Source: Desulfonauticus sp. 38_4375
Lineage (GTDB): Bacteria; Desulfobacterota; Desulfovibrionia; Desulfovibrionales; Desulfonatronovibrionaceae
Assembly (NCBI GenBank): GCA_001507915.1
Contig: LGER01000010.1
Span: 1-40,121, forward strand
Length of the DNA stretch: 40,121 nucleotides
Reading direction: 5' to 3'
The notes beneath the pieces are model-generated. The model saw only the letters and a list, made by a program, of their open reading frames with translations. It did not search any database and had not been told where the DNA came from. Positions 1 through 7,399 of the stretch are shown piece by piece. The translations under genes and the position numbers were made by a program. The first letter of the stretch is position 1; each line of letters begins with the position of its first letter.

Positions 1-25
1 TTTTAAAATGGCTACAAAGCTAGCC
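1..25 (-). terminator. weak hairpin after rsmA, possible operon terminator
   Basis: Bases 10-14 (GGCTA) pair with 21-25 (TAGCC) around a 6-base loop. Read on the minus strand the hairpin lies about 65 bases past the rsmA stop and is followed by ATTTTAAAA. The stem is short and the tail is not a clean T-run, so this is only a candidate end for the minus-strand operon. The rest of 26-90 shows nothing else I recognise. Confidence 0.25.
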
Positions 26-90
26 AAAACAAGATTTTTAAGGTTTAGTCAAGATAAATTTAGGTTTTTAGCTAAAAATTTATATTTTTT

Positions 91-870
91 CTAAAAAAAC
101 TTTAGTGCCAACCTAAAAAAATCTTCTCCGCTTAAAGCCTCTGGCCTCACTTTAGGGTCCAGGTTTAATGATTCCAATTCTTCTTCTACTTTATATCCTA
201 GATAATTATACAAAATCTTTTGCAGTTGTTTCCTTCTTTGCTGAAAAACCACTTTTAAACACTTTTGTAAAGACTTTTTTTCTCCTGTACTTATTTCAAC
301 TTGACGAGGATAAAAAACTAACACCGAAGAGTAAACTTTAGGAGGAGGAAAAAAAACTCCAGGAGGTACAGAAAAAAGAACTTTAGGTTTACTAAAAAAC
401 TGCAACCAAACACTTAACAAACCATATTGCTTGTTGCCTGGCTTAGCTACAATCCTTTCTGCCACTTCCTTTTGCACCATAAATACAGCTAGCTCATAAC
501 TAAAAAGTTCACCAAAAATATTCCACAGCAGCGGAGAAGCCACATTGTAGGGAAGATTACCTACCAATTTTAATTTTTTAAATCTATTTAAGCGTTTCCA
601 GTCAAAAAATAGGCCATCTGCACAGATTAAGTTTAAAAAAGGTAATTCCTGCCTAAGCACTAAACAAAGATCCCAGTCCTTTTCCAGAGCAAAAAAATAT
701 CTATAGGGACTTTCTTCTAAAAGAAAAGTAAGTGCCCCCCTGCCCGGGCCTATTTCTAAAACAGTATCTTCTGGCTCTAGATTGAGGGCCTTTACGATTT
801 TAGCACAAATATTTTTATCTTTTAAAAAGTGTTGTCCTAAACTCTTTTTAGGAAAATTAGGGGTTAGCAA
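91..870 (-). CDS. rsmA: 16S rRNA (adenine1518/1519-N6)-dimethyltransferase RsmA (KsgA)
   Basis: Dimethylates two adjacent adenines in the terminal helix of 16S rRNA during late 30S assembly, using SAM. The 259-residue protein has the family length. Residues 11-16 read LGQHFL, the SAM-binding loop EIGPGRG is at 39-45, and the catalytic motif NLPY is at 105-108. The start is TTG at 868-870. No ATG lies before the conserved LGQHFL segment, and a GGAG stretch sits about 13 bases upstream. It is the last gene of a six-gene minus-strand operon and overlaps the end of the DUF2062 gene by 14 bases, so translation is probably coupled. Identification is secure; the exact start is fairly secure. Confidence 0.96.
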   Translation of the reverse strand: MLTPNFPKKSLGQHFLKDKNICAKIVKALNLEPEDTVLEIGPGRGALTFLLEESPYRYFFALEKDWDLCLVLRQELPFLNLICADGLFFDWKRLNRFKKLKLVGNLPYNVASPLLWNIFGELFSYELAVFMVQKEVAERIVAKPGNKQYGLLSVWLQFFSKPKVLFSVPPGVFFPPPKVYSSVLVFYPRQVEISTGEKKSLQKCLKVVFQQRRKQLQKILYNYLGYKVEEELESLNLDPKVRPEALSGEDFFRLALKFF

Positions 871-1339
871 GATTATATTTCTTCTCCAATCTCTTTTGGT
901 TATACTTTTTTAAAACCTTTACAAAGATAAAATAAGTCAAAATAGCCGCAGGTAGCCCCAAAATAGCGCCACCTAAGCACATCATTCCAAAGACATCCCA
1001 ACCAGCCTTTAATATCTCTTTCATTTCAAAGGAAGTTAAACTATAGGCAACTTCTCCTGGCCAAAAAAACTTCCCTACCAGATAAAAAAGATAATACAAA
1101 AAAGGGATATTTAAAGGATTGGAGACCCAAGTACCCAAAGCTGCAGCCAGTTTATTGCCTTTAACCAAAAAGGCCAAGCTTACTGCAGTCACTATTTGAA
1201 AAGGCACTATGGGTAAAAATCCCACAAAAACACCCAGAGCTAAACCCAGGGCCACTTTATGGGGATGCGCTCTAATTCTTAAAATCCTCAAATACCAATA
1301 GCGAACATACCTCTTCAATCTATAAAAAAGCGTACTCAC
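857..1339 (-). CDS. DUF2062 membrane protein
   Basis: Small integral membrane protein of the DUF2062 family, whose function is not established. The conserved opening (basic segment RYWYLRILRIRAHPHKVALG) is followed by three hydrophobic stretches and the family-typical core TWVSNPLNIPFLYY. I chose the GTG at 1337-1339 (160 residues). It has a GAGGAAGAG ribosome-binding stretch directly upstream, starts just before the conserved region and leaves a 64-base gap after the peroxiredoxin gene. A TTG at 1432 in the same frame would add 31 residues and overlap the peroxiredoxin gene by 29 bases, without recognisable homology in the extension. The gene lies between peroxiredoxin and rsmA in the operon, which says little about its role. 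Confidence 0.8.
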   Translation of the reverse strand: MSTLFYRLKRYVRYWYLRILRIRAHPHKVALGLALGVFVGFLPIVPFQIVTAVSLAFLVKGNKLAAALGTWVSNPLNIPFLYYLFYLVGKFFWPGEVAYSLTSFEMKEILKAGWDVFGMMCLGGAILGLPAAILTYFIFVKVLKKYNQKRLEKKYNLANP

Positions 1340-1403
1340 CTCTTCCTCTGTTATTTGGGATAGAGAGGAATTAAGAAGATTTTCCAGGCAGGTCAAACAA
1401 AAA

Positions 1404-1979
1404 TTAGGGTAAAGAATCCAGGGCCTGTTCAATAACTTCCAGGGGCGGGCGTCTGTTGATATCTTCTACATAAATCCAGCGAATAATCCCCTGCTTATCA
1501 ATTAAAAACAAAGCCCTTTCTGCCACTCCATCGCCTCTAAGCACTCCATAAGTAGAAGCCACTTGACCGTGGGGCCAAAAGTCAGAAAGCACAGGGAACC
1601 ATACTCCACCCATCTCCTTTACCCAGGCATAAAGAGTAGGTACATTATCCACACTAATACCCAGAATAACAGTATTATGTTGGTCAAAAATAAACTTAGT
1701 CAGATTATACCCTGGCCACTGATCCGAACACACTGGCGTCCAGGCAGCAGGCACAAAGGAAAGCAATACATTCTTCTTACCCCGAAAAGAAGAAAGGCGC
1801 ACCTTTTTCCCTGAGATAGAAGGAAGCTCAAAATCAGGAGCCAGCTCTCCCACTTTGACCTTAAGCACACTATCACGCGGTTTTAGTTTACCCACCTGAT
1901 AGATATTTAAGGCCTGGCTTAAGGAAAAAGCAGAGAAAAAAATCACCACACTAAGAAAAATTGTTTTTAATTTGAACAT
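1404..1979 (-). CDS. exported peroxiredoxin, 1-Cys type
   Basis: Thiol peroxidase of the AhpC/TSA-Bcp thioredoxin fold, predicted to be exported. Residues 1-23 form a signal peptide (basic MFKLK, hydrophobic core, SLSQA). The peroxiredoxin active site PAAWTPVC puts the peroxidatic cysteine at C84, and a downstream Arg in the AERALFLID segment fits the family. C84 is the only cysteine, so the oxidised enzyme must be reduced by a partner rather than by an internal resolving cysteine. The start at 1979 has GGGAG seven bases upstream; an upstream in-frame ATG (2024) would put 15 residues before the signal peptide and is rejected. The gene overlaps the upstream thioredoxin gene by 29 bases, which fits that protein being the reductant. 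Confidence 0.88.
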   Translation of the reverse strand: MFKLKTIFLSVVIFFSAFSLSQALNIYQVGKLKPRDSVLKVKVGELAPDFELPSISGKKVRLSSFRGKKNVLLSFVPAAWTPVCSDQWPGYNLTKFIFDQHNTVILGISVDNVPTLYAWVKEMGGVWFPVLSDFWPHGQVASTYGVLRGDGVAERALFLIDKQGIIRWIYVEDINRRPPLEVIEQALDSLP

Positions 1980-2469
1980 ACAATTTCTCCCAATCCTGTA
2001 ATTCTCCTGCATGCATATAAACAACCTGGAACCCCTTATCTGTTTTCTTTAACACAAAAAAATAGGGAGTACCTAAATTGCCAAAAAGCTCTAAAAAACG
2101 GTTTTGCTCATCCCAAAAAAGGGGAAATTCAATTTTAAAGGAGTTTCTAAAGACCTCTACTTCTCTTTTGGTATTCCCAATACCCAGGCCCAGCAAGGTC
2201 ACTTTAGAAGCAGGAAAATCTGCTCTTAGTTTGGCATAGAGTTTATTGACCACAGGAGCATCTTTCTGGCAGTGGGGACAATACATATTAAAAATCTGCA
2301 CTACCACCACTTTGCTTTCAATCTCATCCAGGCTTTTAAACTGGTAAGCAGGGTCAAGCCCGTTTTCTAAAGAAAGGTTAGGGAAAATCTCCCCCCTTTC
2401 CCAGGCATAACTATTGACTGGAAGCAACCCCAAAAGTAGCAAAACTAAAGCAAAAAACTTACGCGCCAT
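1951..2469 (-). CDS. TlpA-type exported thioredoxin
   Basis: Thioredoxin-fold protein with a TlpA/ResA-like layout: signal peptide at residues 1-22 (MARK, then a Leu-rich core, VNSYA), then a domain with the redox motif CPHC (C64, C67). The cis-proline loop is GTPYFFVL. It contains no other cysteines. The start ATG at 2469 overlaps the ferritin-like gene by 11 bases, and AAAGGAGG lies about 11 bases upstream (a TTG immediately before it would give 8). A longer frame from 2517 would add charged residues before the signal peptide. Being translationally linked to a 1-Cys peroxiredoxin that is also exported, its likely job is to reduce that peroxidase outside the cytoplasm; this pairing is inference. 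Confidence 0.87.
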   Translation of the reverse strand: MARKFFALVLLLLGLLPVNSYAWERGEIFPNLSLENGLDPAYQFKSLDEIESKVVVVQIFNMYCPHCQKDAPVVNKLYAKLRADFPASKVTLLGLGIGNTKREVEVFRNSFKIEFPLFWDEQNRFLELFGNLGTPYFFVLKKTDKGFQVVYMHAGELQDWEKLYVQIKNNFS

Positions 2470-2977
2470 CAAGACTAAAACCTCCTTTACCCATAGCCCA
2501 TCCTTCTGGGTCTTCATAGTAATAACTTAAATCAGAAAGCAAAATATAATGCATTTTTTCTTCCTGGACCATTTTAGTTAAAAACTCTTTTACCACTGCA
2601 CTTTGGGCTTCCTGTAATTTCTGGGAATAAAAATCCACCAAATTCAATTCAAATTCTATCCCCATATCCAGAGCTTCTAACTTCTGGGCACATACGCTTT
2701 TTTTATCTTTATACTTTTTTACTAGGTTCTGAAAAACCTCATTGGGAGTTGGCTCAAAGGGACATTCCCTGCAAACCACTTCCACCTCTATCCCTTTCTC
2801 CAGTTTGGCCACTATTTCCTTAATCCTCTTTATATGCTTTAGCTCTTCATCCCTAAGTAAGGTAAAAACTTCTCTGGTATAGGGGTCATTACATTTTTCT
2901 AACATGCTGGCATAAAAATTATATCCCCTTTCTTCCATTTCCAGGGCTTTACAAAACCACTTTTGTAACTCTTGCAT
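2459..2977 (-). CDS. ferritin-like (rubrerythrin-type) di-iron protein without rubredoxin domain
   Basis: A 172-residue four-helix di-iron protein of the rubrerythrin/ferritin superfamily. Two ligand sets are visible: an early Glu in the first helix (ALEMEERGYNFY) with EELKH, and a second Glu (EFELNLVDFY) with EEKMH. A C-terminal rubredoxin domain is absent, but the linker between the two halves holds a CREC motif. Such proteins reduce peroxide or handle iron in anaerobes; which applies here cannot be read from sequence. It sits 20 bases after tpx and overlaps the thioredoxin gene, so it belongs to the same peroxide-defence operon. Confidence 0.85.
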   Translation of the reverse strand: MQELQKWFCKALEMEERGYNFYASMLEKCNDPYTREVFTLLRDEELKHIKRIKEIVAKLEKGIEVEVVCRECPFEPTPNEVFQNLVKKYKDKKSVCAQKLEALDMGIEFELNLVDFYSQKLQEAQSAVVKEFLTKMVQEEKMHYILLSDLSYYYEDPEGWAMGKGGFSLDGA

Positions 2978-2997
2978 CTTTTACTCCTGCAAAATTT

Positions 2998-3501
2998 TTA
3001 AGTTAACTTAGAGATAGCTTCCAAAACTTCCTCATAATCTGGCTCCTGGGCTACTTCTGGAACCAGCTGGCTATAAACCAGATTCCTCTGGCCATCCAAA
3101 ACAAAGATAGCTCTGGCCAACAAACGCAAATCCGCAATTAACACCCCTAAGGCCTTGCCAAAGGAAGCATAACGATAATCTGAATAGGTATGCACCTTTT
3201 GTCCTTCTAATTGACCACACCAGCGCTTTTGAGCAAAGGGTAAGTCCATGCTAACAATGGCAATCTCTACCTTGGAACTGAGCTTGCTGGCCTCAGCATT
3301 AAAGCGCCTTGCTTCTAAATCACAAACAGGCGTATCCAGAGAAGGAACACTGACCAAGACCAGAATTTCAGACCCAAAATCCTCCAGCTTAACTTCCTTA
3401 AGGTCATTGTCCACCACTACAAAGGAAGAAACCTTTGTACCCACAGAAGGAAAAGTGCCTTCCAGTTCAAAGGGAGTTCCCTGTAAAGTCACTTTTGTCA
3501 T
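2998..3501 (-). CDS. tpx: thiol peroxidase Tpx
   Basis: Cytoplasmic atypical 2-Cys peroxiredoxin that reduces hydroperoxides with electrons from thioredoxin. The 167-residue protein has the peroxidatic motif SLDTPVCDLEARRF with C60 and the resolving cysteine C95 in QKRWCGQLEG, the same spacing as the enterobacterial enzyme. No signal peptide is present, in contrast to the second peroxiredoxin of this operon. AGGAGAGGATA precedes the ATG. It is the first gene of the operon that continues to rsmA; a weak promoter candidate (TTTACT, 17 bases, TTATAT on the minus strand) lies in 3515-3570. Confidence 0.95.
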   Translation of the reverse strand: MTKVTLQGTPFELEGTFPSVGTKVSSFVVVDNDLKEVKLEDFGSEILVLVSVPSLDTPVCDLEARRFNAEASKLSSKVEIAIVSMDLPFAQKRWCGQLEGQKVHTYSDYRYASFGKALGVLIADLRLLARAIFVLDGQRNLVYSQLVPEVAQEPDYEEVLEAISKLT

Positions 3502-3586
3502 TATCCTCTCCTTTTGCTATTTTTAAAACTATATAAGCCAAAACCATCCTCTCAGTAAAGAGGAGAAACAAAAAAAAAGAAAAAAC

Positions 3587-3625
3587 AAAAAAGCCCTTAA
3601 GGTGAAATCCTTAAGGGCTTTTTTT
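3587..3625. terminator. bidirectional rho-independent terminator after tRNA-Leu
   Basis: A perfect 10-bp stem (GCCCTTAAGG at 3593-3602 with CCTTAAGGGC at 3609-3618) closes a 6-base loop. It has a T-run on the plus side (3619-3625) and an A-run on the other (3587-3592), so it can work in both directions. On the minus strand it starts ten bases after the tRNA and separates it from tpx. Confidence 0.9.
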
Positions 3626-3627
3626 CC

Positions 3628-3714
3628 TGGTGCCGGGGGCGAGACTCGAACTCGCACGGACCGAAGTCCACTGGATTTTGAGTCCAGCGCGTCTACCAAT
3701 TTCACCACCCCGGC
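3628..3714 (-). tRNA. tRNA-Leu (anticodon CAA)
   Basis: An 87-base minus-strand tRNA with encoded CCA. The acceptor stem pairs GCCGGGG with CCCCGGC. The anticodon stem CTGGA/TCCAG encloses the loop CTCAAAA, giving anticodon CAA, and the long variable arm (around GGACTTCGGTCC) is typical of tRNA-Leu. It reads UUG codons. The T-arm TTCGAGT is intact. No attachment-site duplication or integrase is seen next to it. Confidence 0.97.
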
Positions 3715-3725
3715 GAAGAGTTTCT

Positions 3726-3753
3726 TTTCTATCCAAAGCCTAAAAAAAGTCAA
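3726..3753 (-). promoter_or_regulatory. sigma-70-type promoter for tRNA-Leu
   Basis: On the minus strand TTGACT (3748-3753) is followed after 16 bases by TAGAAA (3726-3731), whose end lies 11 bases before the tRNA 5' end at 3714. Position and match suit a tRNA promoter. Confidence 0.65.
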
Positions 3754-3826
3754 GTTCATTTTTTGCTCCTCCTAAAGCAGGTACCCCCTTTTCTCTAAAC
3801 CTTTTCCCTTTTACAGAGCAAACCAT

Positions 3827-3854
3827 TTGACAAAAAAACTATTTTTTTTAGAAT
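3827..3854 (+). promoter_or_regulatory. sigma-70-type promoter for HPt / hybrid kinase operon
   Basis: TTGACA (3827-3832), a 16-base A/T-rich spacer, then TAGAAT (3849-3854, five of six consensus). The HPt gene starts 36 bases downstream, leaving room for the GGGAG ribosome-binding site. Confidence 0.7.
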
Positions 3855-3890
3855 GGATTTAAACTGGAAAAAATTCTCAGGGAGAAACAA

Positions 3891-4220
3891 ATGGATTTAA
3901 AAGAAATCAAAGCAAAACTGGAAAAAGAATTAAAATTAAAAAAAGAAATCATAGAAGATCTCCTGGAAAAATATAAAGAAAACACAGAAAAAGAGCTAAA
4001 GGAAATCAAGCAAAAAATAAAAGAAGCAGACCTTTCCCAGGCTAAAAAATTATTACATAAACTAAAAGGCACTTCCTTTAACCTGCGCTTAAATGACCTG
4101 GGTGAAATGGCAGCTAATTTGTACAAAAAAATAGAAAGTTTAGACCCTGAAGAGATAGATAAAAAACTTTTGGAACTGGAAGAAAAATTTAAAAAACTTT
4201 TTCAAAAGGCAAAAGATTAA
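3891..4220 (+). CDS. HPt (histidine phosphotransfer) protein
   Basis: A 109-residue, highly charged, all-helical protein. Residues 51-78 contain the HPt signature: AKKLLHKLKGTSFNLRLNDL with the phospho-accepting His at H56, the HxLKG pattern and a downstream helix (GEMAANLYKKIE). The N-terminal 45 residues are a Lys/Glu-rich coiled coil. GGGAG precedes the ATG. Its stop is six bases before the hybrid kinase, whose C-terminal receiver domain is the natural phosphate donor. HPt proteins shuttle phosphate from such a receiver to a response regulator; none of the expected output regulators is adjacent. The motif call is good; the partner assignment is inference from position. Confidence 0.8.
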   Translation: MDLKEIKAKLEKELKLKKEIIEDLLEKYKENTEKELKEIKQKIKEADLSQAKKLLHKLKGTSFNLRLNDLGEMAANLYKKIESLDPEEIDKKLLELEEKFKKLFQKAKD

Positions 4221-4226
4221 ATCTTA

Positions 4227-7115
4227 ATGACTGAGAGTAAAGTTTTAATTGAAAATTTGCTGCAAAAATTATCTGAAGTAAAGACTTTTGCAGATTTAAC
4301 GCAATTAACCACTTCTTTTTTCCTGAAGTTACTGCAGGCCAAAGCCGGAGCTTTTTTCCTTTACCAGCCCCACATTAAGTCGCTCCAGGCCATTTACCAT
4401 ATGGGATTTGATTCTCTTCCTCCTCAACACCTCCATTTTTTACCCTTCAGGGGGTCTTTAAGCGGAAAAGCTCTGGCCCAAAAACAAATAGCCCTGCACA
4501 AGATAAAAGAAACTACAGATAATAGTTTATTTGCTCCAGCCTTGGATTTTTTGCGGCAGGAACGCATTACCTTTGCTCTCTACCTCCCTCTTTATTTTTA
4601 TGACAAGCCCTTAGCTACCATTAACCTCTATTTTTTAAAAAAGCCCCAAAGAATAGATTTTAAGCTCTTAAATAACATAAGTCAGATGACGAGCCTGGCC
4701 CTAGGCAGCCTGAAAGAACTGGAACGCAAACAAAGAGAATTAAAAGCTCAAAATCTTAGTTTAAAAAAATTAAGGCAGAAAAATTTTTTACTTAACTTTG
4801 TCCTGGCTAAAAATAGTCTTTTTACCTGCCTATACTTTACCAAACAAAAAACATTTTTCCCCGAGCAAAACTGGATTGAACATTTTAGCTCTCTTGCCAG
4901 TTTTTCTCTGGAGCAATTTTTTAATTTCATCCACAAGGCAGAGCAAGAAGAAGTAAAAAAACAAGTACTTTCTTTTTTAGCTTCAGAAAAAACAGAATTA
5001 ACCATTGAATATAGGGTTAAGGTAAAAAAGTACTGGTATTGGGTCCAGGAATCCTGGTTAAAAGAAAGCAAGGAAAAGATTATCCTGTTAAGAAAGGATA
5101 CAACCAAAGAAAAACACTATACAATTACCGCCCAGCTCCTTTCCAGTCTTATTACCCAGTTTAAACCAGAAGTATCCCTAGAAGACTATTTATACAGGAT
5201 ATACGAAGAAATAAATAGGCACTTGAAGAGCAAAAACTTCTTTGTGGCTCTAGTTGATGAAAACAAAGATAAACTCATATTTCCTGTCTTTATTGATGAA
5301 AAAGATAAAATCTATGAAATAAAAAACATAAGCAATCCTCAAACCCAAAGTCTGGCTCTAGTTGTTATCAGGCGTCAAAAACCCCTTTTTTTAAAAGAAG
5401 AGCATAAAAAAATCCTCCAGGAAAAAGGTGTCCTGGGTTGGGTGGGCACTTCTTCCAAAATATGGATAGGAGTCCCTCTGATAGTACAAAATAAAGCCAT
5501 TGGTGCTCTGGTAATCCAGGACTATGAAGACCCTGAGTATTTTACGGTCAAAGAGTTAAAAATTTTAAAGTCTATTTCTCACTATGTAGCCCTGATTATA
5601 GAGCATAAAAAGAATTTAGAACATATTCACCATACGCAAAAAAAATTAGATGTAGCCATTAGTGGGGGCAAAGTAGGGCTCTGGGAAAGGAACCTTAGCA
5701 CCGGCAAACTCACCATAAACCAAGAGTATGCCCAGATGTTGGGCTATACCAAAGAAGAATTGGAGCAATTAAAAGACCCCTTTTGGGACCTGCTCCACCC
5801 AGAGGACACCTCTAAAATAATAGCAAATGATAGCAAACTCCTTAAAGGAGAAACTTCCTTTTCAGAAACAGAAGTGCGTTTAAAGGCCAAGGATGGGACC
5901 TGGCGCTGGATTTTATCCCGGACTGTTTTAGGGGAAATAAGTGAAGATAATAAACCTCTAACCCTTGTAGGTACACACATAGATATTCATAAACTAAAAG
6001 AAGCGGAAAAAAAAGAACAAGAATTACAACAAAAGCTTTTTCAAAAACAAAAGCTAGAGTCCCTGGCTACCCTGAGTACAGGCATTGCCCATGATTTTAA
6101 CAACCTTTTGCAGATACTTAGCAACAACCTCAAAAAACTAAGCAAGGAACTACCCAAGTACCATAAAAACCTTGATTATCTCTTACAAACCTGTTTGCGA
6201 GGTCAAAACCTCGTTAAACAAATCTTTAACTTTCTGGCAGAAGAAAAGGAAAAGTTTATTCTTTTCAACTTAAGCCAGCAAATTGAAAAGTCTTTAGATA
6301 TGTTTCAGGAGCTTATTCCCAGAGAGATTACTCTGCAAAGAGAGATTGAACCAGACCTTTACCTGCTAGGAGACCCTTCCCTTATAGAGCACGCCCTGTT
6401 TAACCTTCTTAAAAACAGCAAAGAAGTATTAAGTTCTAATGGGCTTATTAAAGTAAAATTATCTGCCCAGGAGGATAAAGTTTTACTCCAGGTAGAGGAC
6501 AATGGGCCAGGGATACCTCCAGAAATTCAAAATAAAATCTTTGACCCCTTTTTTACCACCAAAGCCATTGGCCAGGGCTCAGGCCTGGGGCTTGCCTCGG
6601 TCTACGGCATTGTTAAAAAACATGGGGGAAATATCTCCCTTCACTCTAGGCCAGGAGAGGGCACTACCTTTATTTTGAGCTTTCAACTAGCCTCTGGCCT
6701 ACAGGAACCAGCTAATTTTAAACAAAGCTGGAACCAGCCTGCCTTTACCCGCCAACCACTTATTTTAGTAGTAGAAGATGAATCCATGATTTTGGAAGTG
6801 ACCAGAGAATTCTTAGAAGAACATAATTTTAAAGTGCTCACCGCCCAAAATGGCAAGGAAGCTGTGGAAATGGTTCCTAAACACCCTCATCTGGATTTAG
6901 TACTTCTGGACCTGGGCTTGCCTGAACTCAGGGGAGAGGAAGTAGTAGAGAAAATTAAAAATTTAAATTTTCAAGGCAAGATATTGCCCACCTCTGGCTA
7001 TCTAAACCACCCCTTTGCCCAGAATCCTCAGCAATATGGCCTGGCTGGATTTATGGGCAAACCTTATGACTTAGACCAGCTTTTGCAAAACATCTATCAG
7101 GTTTTACAAACCTAG
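4227..7115 (+). CDS. cytosolic hybrid sensor histidine kinase (GAF-PAS-GAF-PAS-HisKA-HATPase-REC)
   Basis: A 962-residue signal kinase with no membrane segment. Domains in order: GAF at about 15-160; a short coiled coil; a weak PAS-like region at about 195-295; a second GAF at 300-460; a clear PAS_3 fold at 470-590 (GLWERNLSTGKL, YTKEELEQL); dimerisation domain with the phospho-His H622 in GIAHDFNN; ATPase domain with N box around N726/N730, VEDNGPGIP (756-764) and GQGSGLGL (782-789); receiver domain with acidic pair E850-D851, phospho-Asp D895 in LLDLGLPE and K945. The AHDFNN box is typical of kinases that carry their own receiver. No strong ribosome-binding site is seen, so translation is probably coupled to the HPt gene. 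The ligand is unknown. Confidence 0.92.
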   Translation: MTESKVLIENLLQKLSEVKTFADLTQLTTSFFLKLLQAKAGAFFLYQPHIKSLQAIYHMGFDSLPPQHLHFLPFRGSLSGKALAQKQIALHKIKETTDNSLFAPALDFLRQERITFALYLPLYFYDKPLATINLYFLKKPQRIDFKLLNNISQMTSLALGSLKELERKQRELKAQNLSLKKLRQKNFLLNFVLAKNSLFTCLYFTKQKTFFPEQNWIEHFSSLASFSLEQFFNFIHKAEQEEVKKQVLSFLASEKTELTIEYRVKVKKYWYWVQESWLKESKEKIILLRKDTTKEKHYTITAQLLSSLITQFKPEVSLEDYLYRIYEEINRHLKSKNFFVALVDENKDKLIFPVFIDEKDKIYEIKNISNPQTQSLALVVIRRQKPLFLKEEHKKILQEKGVLGWVGTSSKIWIGVPLIVQNKAIGALVIQDYEDPEYFTVKELKILKSISHYVALIIEHKKNLEHIHHTQKKLDVAISGGKVGLWERNLSTGKLTINQEYAQMLGYTKEELEQLKDPFWDLLHPEDTSKIIANDSKLLKGETSFSETEVRLKAKDGTWRWILSRTVLGEISEDNKPLTLVGTHIDIHKLKEAEKKEQELQQKLFQKQKLESLATLSTGIAHDFNNLLQILSNNLKKLSKELPKYHKNLDYLLQTCLRGQNLVKQIFNFLAEEKEKFILFNLSQQIEKSLDMFQELIPREITLQREIEPDLYLLGDPSLIEHALFNLLKNSKEVLSSNGLIKVKLSAQEDKVLLQVEDNGPGIPPEIQNKIFDPFFTTKAIGQGSGLGLASVYGIVKKHGGNISLHSRPGEGTTFILSFQLASGLQEPANFKQSWNQPAFTRQPLILVVEDESMILEVTREFLEEHNFKVLTAQNGKEAVEMVPKHPHLDLVLLDLGLPELRGEEVVEKIKNLNFQGKILPTSGYLNHPFAQNPQQYGLAGFMGKPYDLDQLLQNIYQVLQT

Positions 7116-7121
7116 CCCAGC

Positions 7122-7150
7122 TTGACACCTTTTCTAACCTTACCTAACAT
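7122..7150 (+). promoter_or_regulatory. sigma-70-type promoter for infA
   Basis: TTGACA (7122-7127), 17-base spacer, TAACAT (7145-7150), followed 30 bases later by infA with an AGAAGGAGG ribosome-binding site. Confidence 0.65.
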
Positions 7151-7180
7151 CAATAAAATTAACCAGAAGGAGGAAGTTAT

Positions 7181-7399
7181 ATGGCCAAAGAAGAAGCAAT
7201 TGAAATGGAAGGAGTAGTAGAAGAAGCCCTACCCAACGCCATGTTTCGCGTAAAGCTGGACAATGGACACGTGGTCTTAAGCCACATCTCAGGGAAAATG
7301 CGTAAATACTATATTCGTATTTTACCTGGAGACAGGGTAAAGGTAGAACTATCTCCCTATGATTTAACCAGGGGTAGAATCACCTATAGGTTTAAATAA
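7181..7399 (+). CDS. infA: translation initiation factor IF-1
   Basis: The 72-residue S1/OB-fold factor that binds the 30S A site and assists IF-2 and IF-3 during initiation. Length and sequence are canonical: [20 protein letters not shown], the [20 protein letters not shown] core, and the C-terminal end RGRITYRFK. An unusually strong AGAAGGAGG lies eight bases before the ATG and a near-consensus promoter sits upstream, as expected for an essential highly expressed gene. The next gene starts immediately after its stop. Confidence 0.98.
   Translation: MAKEEAIEMEGVVEEALPNAMFRVKLDNGHVVLSHISGKMRKYYIRILPGDRVKVELSPYDLTRGRITYRFK

Noticed and set aside
3628-3714. tRNA-Leu as an integration site for a mobile element
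   Set aside because: No integrase gene and no duplicated tRNA 3' end was found on either side; both flanks are ordinary operons.
3529-3759. Open frame of 76 codons on the minus strand
   Set aside because: It runs straight through tRNA-Leu and its terminator; the middle of the translation is just the tRNA sequence.
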